A DNA stretch of 64,000 nucleotides from Loktanella sp. DSM 29012 (lineage in GTDB: Bacteria; Pseudomonadota; Alphaproteobacteria; Rhodobacterales; Rhodobacteraceae), in NCBI RefSeq assembly GCF_900110705.1, contig NZ_FOEJ01000004.1, positions 248,001 through 312,000 of the forward strand, written 5' to 3'. The notes beneath the pieces are model-generated. The model was not told the origin of the DNA, ran no database searches, and saw nothing but the letters and a program-made list of their open reading frames with translations. Within the stretch, counting starts at the first letter, position 1. Each line of letters opens with the position of its first letter. Made by a program: the position numbers and the translations under genes. Of the stretch, positions 24,360 through 33,185 are shown one piece after another.

Positions 24360-26240
24360 TTACTGGTCGGCGTCGGTGGCGTCGGCGTCCTGTTCCATCT
24401 GTTCGAGCGTCGAGGGTTCTTCGACGGTGGATTCGGGTTGGATCAGCGAAAATTCGATCCGTCGATTCGCCTCGCGGCCATCGGCGGTGTCGTTATCGGC
24501 AATCGGGTTGGCTTCGCCAAGACCCTCGGCGACGAAAGATCCGATCGGCACGCGCCGCAGCCGCAGTGCGTCCAACACGGCCTCGGCGCGCTGTTGTGAC
24601 AACTGCTGGTTCATCTCTTCGCCGCCCTGGCTGTCGGTATAGCCTGTGATCCGCAATTCGATATCCAGACAGTTTTGCAGGATTTCGGCGATGTCATCCA
24701 TGATGTCCTGCGATGGCCCGGTCAGCGATGCGGAACCGGGGTCGAACAGGATCTTGCGGTTCTCGGTCACCACGGCGATCTGGGCGATGCATTCGTCCGG
24801 CGTGGGCAGGCCCGCAACGGGGTCCAGCGCCTCGACGTAGGTGATGTCCAGATCGGCCTCTGCGGTGGGGCCCAGTTTGTCGATCAGCAGCGTCGTGATG
24901 GTTGCAGCCGCGTTTGCGTTGCCGGTGTTGCCCGACACACGCACTGTTTCGGGCGTGACGGTCACCGCGCCATTGGTCAGCTGTGCCAGAGATTCCAGAC
25001 CTGCCAGAACGCGCACGGACCAATCCGCTGGCAAACCTTCGGTGATGCGGGTGCCCATCGTGACATTCGCGGCACCGAATTTGGCAGCGGCGTAGTTTTC
25101 AGCGGTCACGTTCGCCAGATCGTTCTCGATCCGGCCACGCAGTTGCACGGCACCCTCCGGGCTGCGTGTCGCGCTGAATGTCGGCGGACCTTCGACGGTG
25201 ACCTCGGCCGGGCGTGGCAAATCGGTGGTCAGCTCGAACACGTCGGGCAGGGCGTTTTCCAGCTCTCCTGCAGCGCGTTCAAATGCGGCCTGGTCCGTGG
25301 TCTCGAGCCCTTGCAGCGTGACGGCCGTGTCGGACAGGGTGACGGTGCCGCCGTCAAGATCGGTCAGTGCGGCAATGGCCGTGACCACCGCATCGCCCCA
25401 TTGCGAGGTCGGCGCGCCCAGTGCCTGCACGCAAGGCGAGTTGGCGTCAAAGCCCAAGGCGCTGGCCGCAGCGATGATCCGGTCCTCGGATTCGACGCTG
25501 TCGGCAGCACAGGCATCAAATCGGGTGCCGTCCGCATCCTTGGTGAACCGCACGGTATAGGGTGAAATGACCGGGCGCGGTGCAGTGATGGTCACGGTAC
25601 GGGCGACAGTCTGCGGCGCATTTCGCGCCAGTGCGGATTCCAGTCGCGCCTTTTCGGTCGCGCTGTCGGCGATGGCCTTGATCTCGACTCGTTCCGCAGT
25701 GACCGAGATTTTTGAACGCGGCAGCAGGTCCAGGGCCAGCAGGGCATAGTTCATCGCGGCACGCCACTCGGGCGGGACCGGATAATTTGCCGTTTCCAGA
25801 AAATCGGTGACATCCGCGCCATCGGCGATCCGTTCGATCCGTGCGGTCAGGGCCTCGCGGTCCGAGGCTGTGGGGATCAGGCCGATCAGCGACACGCCCT
25901 GATCGTTGCGCAGGATTTCCACCGCAAAGTCTGGTGCGGCCATCGCGTCGGAATCGGTCACCGTCATGTTGTCGATGACACGGCTGGCATCCACGACACG
26001 TCCGGCGGATGACATTGCGCGAAACCGTGCTGCCTCTGACGGGGCGTTGCCCTCGATGATGACCTGAAGTCCGTCACCGATGACCGACGCCCAGGGCATT
26101 TCCGCGTCGACCAGATTTTCTTGGACCGACATCACCGAGACGTCCTCGACCACGGCGACCGTGGCGCGGGCTGCCAGAACGCAGACCCCCGCGGCAAGAA
26201 CGAAGACACCGGCGCGCAGAAAGATGTGGGATAGCCGCAT
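24360..26240 (-). CDS. OmpA-family protein with BON-like repeats
   Basis: A 626-residue envelope protein. An N-terminal hydrophobic segment (residues 8-26) is a signal or anchor. The middle part (about 30-450) is built of repeated BON-like units of 60-70 residues, recognisable by recurring VTV...L.G.. patterns. The C-terminal OmpA domain (about 495-605) binds peptidoglycan: ILFDPGSASL, the ITGYTDSQG loop and NRRIEFSL with the conserved Arg. An acidic tail follows. It probably links the envelope to the cell wall. It lies upstream of the coiled-coil gene, in the same transcript. Confidence 0.88.
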   Translation of the reverse strand: MRLSHIFLRAGVFVLAAGVCVLAARATVAVVEDVSVMSVQENLVDAEMPWASVIGDGLQVIIEGNAPSEAARFRAMSSAGRVVDASRVIDNMTVTDSDAMAAPDFAVEILRNDQGVSLIGLIPTASDREALTARIERIADGADVTDFLETANYPVPPEWRAAMNYALLALDLLPRSKISVTAERVEIKAIADSATEKARLESALARNAPQTVARTVTITAPRPVISPYTVRFTKDADGTRFDACAADSVESEDRIIAAASALGFDANSPCVQALGAPTSQWGDAVVTAIAALTDLDGGTVTLSDTAVTLQGLETTDQAAFERAAGELENALPDVFELTTDLPRPAEVTVEGPPTFSATRSPEGAVQLRGRIENDLANVTAENYAAAKFGAANVTMGTRITEGLPADWSVRVLAGLESLAQLTNGAVTVTPETVRVSGNTGNANAAATITTLLIDKLGPTAEADLDITYVEALDPVAGLPTPDECIAQIAVVTENRKILFDPGSASLTGPSQDIMDDIAEILQNCLDIELRITGYTDSQGGEEMNQQLSQQRAEAVLDALRLRRVPIGSFVAEGLGEANPIADNDTADGREANRRIEFSLIQPESTVEEPSTLEQMEQDADATDADQ

Positions 26241-26302
26241 GTGGCCAGAATCCTGTCTGTTGTCGTATCGACGGGTTTAGGCGCTGACTGTCATGGGCGC
26301 AA

Positions 26303-27262
26303 TCAAAGCAGCAGGGCGACGGCGAAAAACGGCAAGGGCAGCAGGCCAGCGTCCCGGTTCGATCGGAACAGACGCAGCAGGCCCGCGTCATCTGACGCAT
26401 CGAACCGGGCCAGTTGCCAGGCCAGATGCCAGCCCATGGCCCAGGGGCCGCCGATGGCCACGACCAGAACGAGGAACGATTGCTGCGCCACAGCGCCCAG
26501 GGTTGCGAACAGCACGCCGATCACGGTTGCGACCAGAAAACCGCGTAACCACGCGGGGGTGCGGTCGCCGAACAGGCGGGCGGTGGATTTCACCCCGATC
26601 AGGGCGTCGTCCTCGGCGTCCTGGTGGGCATAGATCGTGTCGTAGAACAGGGTCCATGCGATCCCCGCGACATAGAGCACCACGGCCGGCCAATGCAGTG
26701 CGCCCGCATGCGCCGTCCAAAGCAGCAGCGCGCCCCAGTTGAACGCAAGGCCCAGAAACACCTGCGGCCACCAGGTGAAACGCTTGGCAAAGGGGTAGAT
26801 GGCGACCGGCACCAATGACGCCAGCCCCACGAGAATGGCGATCGGTGGAAACGTCAGCAGGATGGCGAATGACACCAGGGCCTGTGCGATCATCCAGGCC
26901 AGCGCGCCCTTGACCGATACCTGCCCCGACGGGATCGGCCGTGACCGCGTGCGCGCCACGCTGCCGTCGATATGGCGGTCGGTGATGTCGTTCCAGGTGC
27001 AGCCCGCACCGCGCATCAGCGCCGCACCGATGGCGCTGGCGGTGAACAGCCAGACATCGAACCGCGTGAAACTGTCAGTGTAGAGGCTGGCGAGAAGAAT
27101 GGCCCACCAGCAGGGCAACAGCAGCAGCCATGTCCCGATGGGCCGGTCGAAACGGGACAGCCGCAGGTAGGGACGCCACGCCTGTGGTGCGCGGGTATCG
27201 ACCCAGTTGCCAGCAGAATCGGCGACGGCTTCAGCCTCTGGCGTTGTCGACGGCTGGGTCAT
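26303..27262 (-). CDS. ubiA: 4-hydroxybenzoate polyprenyltransferase UbiA
   Basis: A 319-residue integral membrane enzyme that attaches the polyprenyl chain to 4-hydroxybenzoate in ubiquinone synthesis. Both magnesium-diphosphate motifs are present: NDITDRHIDG (near residue 88) and DTIYAHQDAEDD (near 212). The DRPIGTWLLLLPCWW opening of the first membrane domain is typical, and eight to nine hydrophobic helices follow. Its start codon (27260-27262) touches the ATG of the divergent rsmE frame (27263), so its promoter must lie inside or beyond rsmE. Confidence 0.96.
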   Translation of the reverse strand: MTQPSTTPEAEAVADSAGNWVDTRAPQAWRPYLRLSRFDRPIGTWLLLLPCWWAILLASLYTDSFTRFDVWLFTASAIGAALMRGAGCTWNDITDRHIDGSVARTRSRPIPSGQVSVKGALAWMIAQALVSFAILLTFPPIAILVGLASLVPVAIYPFAKRFTWWPQVFLGLAFNWGALLLWTAHAGALHWPAVVLYVAGIAWTLFYDTIYAHQDAEDDALIGVKSTARLFGDRTPAWLRGFLVATVIGVLFATLGAVAQQSFLVLVVAIGGPWAMGWHLAWQLARFDASDDAGLLRLFRSNRDAGLLPLPFFAVALLL

Positions 27263-27274
27263 ATGTATCCACCT

Positions 27275-27991
27275 ATGGCGTCCAAAGTTCGACTGTATGT
27301 AGATCACCCCCTGTCCAAAGGGCAACCGGTCCCGCTGGACCGCGCGCAGGCCAATTACCTGTTCGCGGTCATGCGATTGGAGCCGGGTGCCGTGCTGAGC
27401 CTGATCAACGGGCGCGACGGGGAATGGGATGCGCAGGTGTCCCAGGGCAACAAGCGCGGCGGCGTGCTGACCTGTCTGGAGCAGACACAGGCGATGCGAC
27501 TGCCGCCGGACCTGTGGCTGGTTTTCGCCCCGATCAAGAAGGCGCGCACCGATTTCATGGTCGAGAAAGCGGTCGAACTGGGGGTGGCGCGGCTGGTGCC
27601 GGTACAGACCGATTTCACGAACGAACGCATGCGCGCGGACAAATTGCAGTCCCATGCGGTCGAGGCCGCAGAGCAATGCGGCGGTCTGTTTGTGCCGCCC
27701 GTCGATGATCAGGTGAAACTGGACACGCTTCTGGGCGGCTGGGATGACAGGCAGATTTTGTTCTGTGACGAAGAGCTCGTCGGTGAGGCGCTGGACCTGA
27801 CGTCGCTGACCGCTGGGGCCTGGGCGATCTTTATCGGACCTGAGGGTGGTTTTTCCGCGCGTGAACGGGACCTGCTGCGGGCGATGTCACAGGCCCATGC
27901 CATAAGCCTCGGCCCGCGCATCCTGCGGGCCGATACCGCGGCAGTCGCGGCCCTGACGCTGTGGCAATCTACGCTGGGCGACTGGACATGA
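27275..27991 (+). CDS. rsmE: 16S rRNA (uracil-1498-N3)-methyltransferase RsmE
   Basis: A 238-residue SPOUT-fold methyltransferase that methylates U1498 of 16S rRNA with S-adenosylmethionine. The SPOUT knot motifs are visible: GPEGGFSARE near residue 193 and LGPRILRADTAAVAAL near 213. The VFAPIKKARTDFMVEKAVELG segment is also typical. I chose the ATG at 27275 (MASKVRLYV); an ATG at 27263 directly abuts the ubiA start codon. No clear ribosome site precedes either. The promoter would have to lie within ubiA. Confidence 0.93.
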   Translation: MASKVRLYVDHPLSKGQPVPLDRAQANYLFAVMRLEPGAVLSLINGRDGEWDAQVSQGNKRGGVLTCLEQTQAMRLPPDLWLVFAPIKKARTDFMVEKAVELGVARLVPVQTDFTNERMRADKLQSHAVEAAEQCGGLFVPPVDDQVKLDTLLGGWDDRQILFCDEELVGEALDLTSLTAGAWAIFIGPEGGFSARERDLLRAMSQAHAISLGPRILRADTAAVAALTLWQSTLGDWT

Positions 27992-27998
27992 GGGGTGT

Positions 27999-28020
27999 CC
28001 GAATTTTCACGAAAATTCGG
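27999..28020. repeat. 22-nt near-perfect palindrome
   Basis: CCGAATTTTC-AC-GAAAATTCGG has 10-bp perfect arms and begins eight bases after the rsmE stop. It directly precedes family A repeat copy 3. It could act as a terminator-like hairpin or mRNA stabiliser. Confidence 0.7.
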
Positions 28021-28021
28021 G

Positions 28022-28079
28022 TGGGGGCGCTGCCCCCGGTGCGGTGCACCTCCCCCGGGGATATTTTTGACCAGAAGAA
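28022..28079 (+). repeat. Family A intergenic hairpin repeat, copy 3
   Basis: GGGGGC-GCT-GCCCCC and GGTGC-GGT-GCACC hairpins are followed by TCCCCCGGGGATATTTTT and GACCAGAAGAA. It is the most complete copy. It lies between rsmE and the following acetyltransferase, both on the + strand. Confidence 0.85.
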
Positions 28080-28094
28080 TGGCGAGGTGGCACC

Positions 28095-28922
28095 TTGCGC
28101 CGCGTGACGCCCGATGCGGTGGGGGCGATCACTGGCGTCATGGCTGCGCGCGCGCATCTGGCGATGTTTCCGTTGTCCAACCTCGCCCGGTTCGGACTGG
28201 ACGGGGTGGATGATCTGGCGATGTCGCTGTGGTGGGACGGGGCATCCGTGGTCGGTGTGACGCGGTCAGGCATGGTGTTGCCCTTTGGCGATCCGGCGGC
28301 GGCAGCCATCGTGGATCGTGATCTGGTCGGTGTGATCGGCGAACGACGGGTGGCGCGCGCGCTGCTGGCGGCGGCAGGTCTATCGGGCGTTGCTGCGACG
28401 CTTGACCGGGATGTGCCACAGTTCTTGCTGGATCTCGCGTCGCTGGTCGTGCCGCCGGGGCCGGGTCAGATTGTGCCGTTAGCGGAAGTGGATCAGACGC
28501 GACTGACGGGTTGGATCGCGGCCTACACCGTCGAGGCCCTGAACGTTGACCCGGTCCGTGCGCAGGCACAGGCCGAGATCAGCATCAACAGGTATATCGC
28601 GGCACGGTCGCACCATGTGCTGTGTGTGGATGATTCACCTGTCGCGTTGACCGGCGTAAACGCCAAAGTCGCGGACATGGTGCAGGTCGGTGGCGTCTAC
28701 GTGCCGCCAGCGCTGCGCGGCCGGGGCCATGCGCGGCGCGCCGTGGCGATGGACCTTGCCCGCCTGCGCGACGGCGGCGTGCGACGGGCGACGCTGTTTG
28801 CCTCTGGTCCTGCCGCCGTGCGGGCCTACCGGAGCATCGGATTTACAGTCGTCGGGGATTGGACCCTGTTTTTGTTTGACGGGCCGCAACGTGGAGGGCC
28901 GGGCCATGGCACAGTTCATTAG
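28095..28922 (+). CDS. GNAT family N-acetyltransferase, two-part
   Basis: A 275-residue protein whose C-terminal half is a GNAT domain (VGGVYVPPALRGRGHARRAV near residue 199, then ATLFASGPAAVRAYRSIGF near 237). The N-terminal half is a degenerate GNAT-like or substrate domain of unknown role. The substrate is unknown. I chose the TTG at 28095 because GAGGTGG precedes it with suitable spacing; an in-frame GTG three codons later is an alternative. Its last 17 bases overlap the next gene. Confidence 0.82.
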   Translation: MRRVTPDAVGAITGVMAARAHLAMFPLSNLARFGLDGVDDLAMSLWWDGASVVGVTRSGMVLPFGDPAAAAIVDRDLVGVIGERRVARALLAAAGLSGVAATLDRDVPQFLLDLASLVVPPGPGQIVPLAEVDQTRLTGWIAAYTVEALNVDPVRAQAQAEISINRYIAARSHHVLCVDDSPVALTGVNAKVADMVQVGGVYVPPALRGRGHARRAVAMDLARLRDGGVRRATLFASGPAAVRAYRSIGFTVVGDWTLFLFDGPQRGGPGHGTVH

Positions 28923-29421
28923 GCCGCAGGCCCGTGCTGCGCTCTGGCGCTGGCGTGAAGTGTTTCTGGCACTGGGGCTCTCTCTTTTGGGGCTGTGGTG
29001 GGCGCAGAGTTTCGGTGTGGTCCGCTGGTTGGGTTGGGCATTGGTTCTGATCGGGGCGGCGCTGGCCGTGGCGGGCGTGCAGCGTGCGCGGTTTCGTCAA
29101 GACGGGCAGGGGCCCGGCATTGTCGCACTGGACGAGGGGCGTTTGGTCTACATGGGGCCACTGACCGGTGGGGCCATGGATGTGGCTGACCTGATCCGGC
29201 TGGAACTTGAGCCGCAGGCATTGCCGGCCCCGCACTGGATCCTGACGGGCGCAGGTGGACAGCGGCTTGAAATCCCCGTGAATGCGGATGGGTCAGAGCA
29301 GTTGTTCGACGTCTTTGCCGCCCTGCCGGGGATCAAAACGCAGGCGATGCTGGATGTGCTGGCACGCACACCGGATGCGCGTGTTGTCGTTTGGCAGGCG
29401 CGCCGTCCTCTCTTGCATTGA
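28906..29421 (+). CDS. Conserved membrane-anchored hypothetical protein
   Basis: A 171-residue protein with two adjacent hydrophobic helices near the N-terminus (about residues 18-62) and a soluble C-terminal domain of about 110 residues with no motif I recognise. It starts with ATG after a GGAGGG ribosome site and overlaps the end of the acetyltransferase gene, so it is co-translated with it. The orientation of the C-terminal domain is not decided. It lies 58 bases before gshA. Confidence 0.72.
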   Translation: MAQFIRPQARAALWRWREVFLALGLSLLGLWWAQSFGVVRWLGWALVLIGAALAVAGVQRARFRQDGQGPGIVALDEGRLVYMGPLTGGAMDVADLIRLELEPQALPAPHWILTGAGGQRLEIPVNADGSEQLFDVFAALPGIKTQAMLDVLARTPDARVVVWQARRPLLH

Positions 29422-29479
29422 CGAAGGGTGTGGGTCACTCCAATTAGTGACCAAATTGTTCCAAGCGAAGGCGCCCGAC

Positions 29480-30850
29480 ATGTCTATTCCTCAATCCGGT
29501 AGCGGGCCCATCGAAAACCACAATCAACTCGCCGAGATGCTGGAAAAGGGCTGCAAGCCCAAGGACGCCTGGCGCATCGGGACCGAGCACGAGAAATTCG
29601 GCTATGACACGGCGACGCATATGCCGCTGCCCTACGACGGGGACTGCGGGATCAAGGCGATGCTGGAGGGCCTTGAGGGGCGCTTTGGCTGGGACCGTGT
29701 CGAAGAGGGCGGTCACATCATCGGCCTGACCAAGGATGGCGCGAACATCTCGCTTGAACCCGGCGGGCAGCTGGAACTGTCGGGCGCACCGCTGGAGACG
29801 ATCCACCAGACCTGTGACGAGGTGAACGACCACCTTGCGCAGGTCAAGGAAATCGCGGACGAGATCGGAGCGGGATTCATCGGGCTTGGCGCGGCACCGG
29901 AATGGACGCACGCCCAGATGCCGCTGATGCCCAAGGGCCGCTACAAGCTGATGGACGCCTACATGGACAAGGTCGGCACCCACGGCAAACAGATGATGCG
30001 GCGGACCTGCACTGTGCAGGTGAACCTGGATTTCAGCACCGAGGCCGACATGGTGCAAAAGATGCGCACGGCTGTGGCGCTTCAGCCGGTTGCGACGGCA
30101 CTGTTTGCCAATTCGCCGTTCTTCGAGGGGCAGCCGAACGGTCACAAATCCTGGCGCAGCCGGGTCTGGCGTGGGCTGGACGACAGCCGCACGGGCACCC
30201 TGCCATTCATCTTTGACGACGGTTTCGGGTTCGAGGCCTGGGTGCAGTGGGTGCTGGATGTACCGATGTATTTCGTCTACCGCGACGGCAAATATATCGA
30301 CGCGCTGGGCCAGTCGTTCCGCGATTTTCTGCGCGGCGAACTGCCTGCGTTGCCGGGGGAAAAGCCGTTGTTGTCCGACTGGGCAGACCATTTGACAACT
30401 GTGTTCCCCGAGGCGCGGGTCAAGCAATTCATCGAGATGCGCGGTGCGGACGGCGGCCCTTGGCGACGCCTGTGTGCGCTGCCCGCGTTTTGGGTTGGCC
30501 TGATGTATGACCAGACGGCACTCGATGCCGCGTGGGACCTGTGCAAGGACTGGACCGCTGAACAGCGCGAGGCGCTGCGGGTTGCCGCATCTGTCGACGG
30601 GTTGCAGGCAAAAGTCGACGGGATCGACATGCACAGCCTTGCGCGCGAATGTGTGGCGATTGCAGAGGCGGGCCTGAAGGCACGCGCGCGCCCCGGCAGC
30701 GGCGGCTTGATCCCGGACGAGACCCATTTCCTCAACGCGCTCAAGGACAGCGTGGAAACAGGCATGGTTCCTGCTGACGAACTGTTGGCGCAATACCACG
30801 GGCCGTGGAACGAAAAGCTGGACCCGATTTACAGCGCCTACGCATATTGA
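29480..30850 (+). CDS. gshA: Glutamate-cysteine ligase, alphaproteobacterial/plant type
   Basis: A 456-residue enzyme that joins glutamate and cysteine, the first step of glutathione synthesis. It belongs to the GCS2 class found in alphaproteobacteria and plants: WRIGTEHEKFGYD near residue 31, ISLEPGGQLELSGAP near 93, and MRRTCTVQVNLDFS near 172. The product supports the formaldehyde route through FrmA. I chose the ATG at 29480 preceded by GCGAAGG; the frame extends upstream but overlaps the previous gene. A strong terminator follows at 30904. Confidence 0.95.
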   Translation: MSIPQSGSGPIENHNQLAEMLEKGCKPKDAWRIGTEHEKFGYDTATHMPLPYDGDCGIKAMLEGLEGRFGWDRVEEGGHIIGLTKDGANISLEPGGQLELSGAPLETIHQTCDEVNDHLAQVKEIADEIGAGFIGLGAAPEWTHAQMPLMPKGRYKLMDAYMDKVGTHGKQMMRRTCTVQVNLDFSTEADMVQKMRTAVALQPVATALFANSPFFEGQPNGHKSWRSRVWRGLDDSRTGTLPFIFDDGFGFEAWVQWVLDVPMYFVYRDGKYIDALGQSFRDFLRGELPALPGEKPLLSDWADHLTTVFPEARVKQFIEMRGADGGPWRRLCALPAFWVGLMYDQTALDAAWDLCKDWTAEQREALRVAASVDGLQAKVDGIDMHSLARECVAIAEAGLKARARPGSGGLIPDETHFLNALKDSVETGMVPADELLAQYHGPWNEKLDPIYSAYAY

Positions 30851-30903
30851 CGCAATTTCGCGCATGGCGCGGCTGACACAGCACGTCTGAAAACCAAAGT
30901 CAG

Positions 30904-30935
30904 CGGCGTCGGGCAGATGTTCGGCGCCGTTTTTT
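30904..30935 (+). terminator. Intrinsic terminator of gshA
   Basis: An 8-bp stem with one G-T pair (CGGCGTCG at 30904-30911 with CGGCGCCG at 30922-30929) is followed by six T residues. Confidence 0.85.
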
Positions 30936-30951
30936 ATGTCAGGGTCGGTGC

Positions 30952-31170
30952 ATGATCTTTGGCTCATTCATCAGACGCGCGGCGTTTCCGGTCATCCTCG
31001 CGGGGCCGGTGTTCATCGGCTTGCCGCCGGGGGCCGGGATCGCGGCGGCGGGCGGTGCGTTGGTCGGACTTGCGCTGGTGTTGCCGCTGGCGATCGCGCT
31101 GCGGGTTTTGCCGTTGCGCAGCCTCTTTGGCTGGCCGTTGATGCTGTTGCGCGTCGTCTTGCGGCGATAG
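30952..31170 (+). CDS. Small hydrophobic membrane protein
   Basis: A 72-residue protein that is almost entirely hydrophobic, with two predicted membrane helices (about residues 8-28 and 33-56) and a basic C-terminus (LLRVVLRR). It starts shortly after the gshA terminator with a GGGTCGG-like ribosome site. I do not recognise it. High GC and a hydrophobic frame could arise by chance, so its reality is uncertain, but no other gene competes for this stretch. Confidence 0.5.
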   Translation: MIFGSFIRRAAFPVILAGPVFIGLPPGAGIAAAGGALVGLALVLPLAIALRVLPLRSLFGWPLMLLRVVLRR

Positions 31171-31215
31171 GGGCACGCGTGTGGCGCAGGGTATTCAGGC
31201 AGGGCTGGGCGCGAT

Positions 31216-31824
31216 CTAGCCCTTTGACCCGATGCGCGGTTCGGTACCGTCGCGCAGGCGCGCGATGTTCGCGCGGTGCCGCCAGAAAATCAGTGCAGCG
31301 AGCACAAAGGCGAGGACAAGGAACTGTCCAGCACCCAGAGCCAGCAAAACCAGCGGCGTGACGGCAGCGGCCACAAGTGCTGCGAGGGACGAAATCTTGG
31401 CCAATTTGGCGGTGCCAGCCCAAACGGCGCAGGCGATGACACCCGCGATGGGCGCAAGGATGAGGATCAGGCCGAGGAATGTTGCCACACCCTTTCCGCC
31501 CTTGAACCTCAGCCAGACGGGATAGCAATGCCCGACAAAGGCCATCAGCGCAGCCAGCTGCACGGCGTCGGGACCTGCGAACGCGCGCGCGAGAATCACG
31601 GCGACGACGCCTTTGAGTGCGTCACCGATCAGGGTGATCGCGGCGGCCTTTTTATTGCCGGTGCGCAACACGTTGGTGGCCCCGATATTGCCGGACCCGA
31701 TGTCGCGCAGATTGCCCAGACCCATCAGGCGGGCGGCGATCACGCCAGTGGGGATCGACCCCAGCAGATAGCCGATCACGGCCCAGAGGATCAGAACGCC
31801 GGTTGGGCTGACGAATTCAGGCAT
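31216..31824 (-). CDS. plsY: Glycerol-3-phosphate acyltransferase PlsY
   Basis: A 202-residue membrane enzyme that transfers an acyl group from acyl phosphate to glycerol 3-phosphate, starting phospholipid synthesis. The three conserved loops are visible: GYLLGSIPTG, RDIGSGNIGATNVLR (near residue 40) and HCYPVWLRFKGGKGVAT (near 100). It has five to six membrane helices. I chose the ATG at 31824, which overlaps the end of the dihydroorotase-like gene by 8 bases; the two are therefore probably coupled. plsC at 54 kb would carry out the next step of the pathway. Confidence 0.95.
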   Translation of the reverse strand: MPEFVSPTGVLILWAVIGYLLGSIPTGVIAARLMGLGNLRDIGSGNIGATNVLRTGNKKAAAITLIGDALKGVVAVILARAFAGPDAVQLAALMAFVGHCYPVWLRFKGGKGVATFLGLILILAPIAGVIACAVWAGTAKLAKISSLAALVAAAVTPLVLLALGAGQFLVLAFVLAALIFWRHRANIARLRDGTEPRIGSKG

Positions 31825-33097
31825 CGATGCCTCCGAATATGCGGGTGCCGTCGACCCATGTGCCCAGCACGCGGCCCTGCAGGCGCGCGCCGTCAAAAGG
31901 TGTGTTTTTCGATTTCGACAGCAGCGTGCTGCGGTCCAGCTGGAACGGCATATGTGGGTCGAACAGGATCAGGTCAGCGGGTGCGCCGATGCGCAGACGG
32001 CCTGCGGCCAGTCCCAGACGGCGCGCAGGGTTCAACGACATGGCGCGGAACAGGCGCGGCAGGCTGATCTGATCCTCGTGCACCAGGCGTAGGGCTGCGG
32101 GCAGCAGGGTTTCCAGACCAACGGCACCGGATGCGGCGTCCTCGAACGGCAGGCGTTTGGATTCCTCGTCCTGCGGGGTGTGCATGGAACTGATGATGTC
32201 GATCAGCCCCTCGGCCACTGCGGCGATCACGGCGCGGCGATCGTCCTCGGACCGTAGGGGTGGTTTGAGTTTGAAGAACGTCCGATAGTCGGCCACGTCG
32301 AGTTCGTTCAGCGTCAGGTGGTGGATGCTGACGCCTGCCGTGATGTCCAGACCGTTGCGTTTGGCCCGTTCCAGCGCGGGCAGGGCGCGGGCGGTGGTGA
32401 TCTGGTCGGCGTGGTATTTCGCGCCGGTCATTTCCAGCAATGCGATATCGCGGTCCAGCGCCATGCGTTCGGCCATGGGCGACACGCCTGACAATCCCCG
32501 CAGCGAGGCGAATTTGCCCGCGGTAACAGAGGCCCCGTCCGACAGCACCGGATCCTGCACGTGACCGACGACAAGCGCATCGAGGCTGGCCGCATAGGTC
32601 AGGGCACGGGCATAGACCTTGGTATTCGTGACGACACGGTCGCAGTCGGAAAACGCGACCGCACCACCGTCCAGCAGCAGGCCGATTTCGGTCATTTCCT
32701 GGCCCATGCGGCCCTTGGTGAGGGCGGCCATGGGCAGGACGTGGACCTGCGCGTCAGCGGCAGCACGACGTGCGACGAATTCCAGTGTTTCCGGCGTGTC
32801 GATGGCGGGCAGGGTGTCGGGGCGGGTGACGATCGTGGTGACACCACCAGCCGCAGCCGCCCGTCCGGCAGAGCGAAAGGATTCCTTGTGACGTTCGCCC
32901 GGTTCCGAAACCTTGACCCCGATGTCGATGATGCCGGGGGCAAGGCAGGCACCGCCTGCGTCGATGACCTGCGCGTCCTTGGGGGCGGCACCGTCGATGG
33001 CGATGATCAGCCCGTCACGAATTGTCAGGCTGCCGGTTTCCTCTGTCAGGGCGACAGGATCGATCAGCGTTGCGTTGGTGAAATGGGTCAGGGTCAT
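31817..33097 (-). CDS. pyrC: Dihydroorotase-like protein lacking metal ligands (PyrC')
   Basis: A 426-residue protein with the amidohydrolase fold of dihydroorotase. The canonical DxHxH metal motif is replaced by DIGVKV (residues 58-63). The second-His site HVST-like region reads YHADQIT, and the DHAPH motif reads MHTPQDEESK. The main zinc ligands are thus missing, so I expect no catalysis. In Pseudomonas an inactive PyrC' scaffolds aspartate carbamoyltransferase; pyrB is close by here (34006) and the two could form a complex. An active dihydroorotase should be encoded elsewhere. The downstream stop overlaps plsY by 8 bases. Confidence 0.9.
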   Translation of the reverse strand: MTLTHFTNATLIDPVALTEETGSLTIRDGLIIAIDGAAPKDAQVIDAGGACLAPGIIDIGVKVSEPGERHKESFRSAGRAAAAGGVTTIVTRPDTLPAIDTPETLEFVARRAAADAQVHVLPMAALTKGRMGQEMTEIGLLLDGGAVAFSDCDRVVTNTKVYARALTYAASLDALVVGHVQDPVLSDGASVTAGKFASLRGLSGVSPMAERMALDRDIALLEMTGAKYHADQITTARALPALERAKRNGLDITAGVSIHHLTLNELDVADYRTFFKLKPPLRSEDDRRAVIAAVAEGLIDIISSMHTPQDEESKRLPFEDAASGAVGLETLLPAALRLVHEDQISLPRLFRAMSLNPARRLGLAAGRLRIGAPADLILFDPHMPFQLDRSTLLSKSKNTPFDGARLQGRVLGTWVDGTRIFGGIDA

Positions 33098-33185
33098 GCG
33101 GGCCGGTCCTGTCTGTTCGCCGCAGGTTTAGGGACCGGGATGGATAGGGTCAATCTTTGCTGGTGTCCGCAGATAGGTCCGTCCG

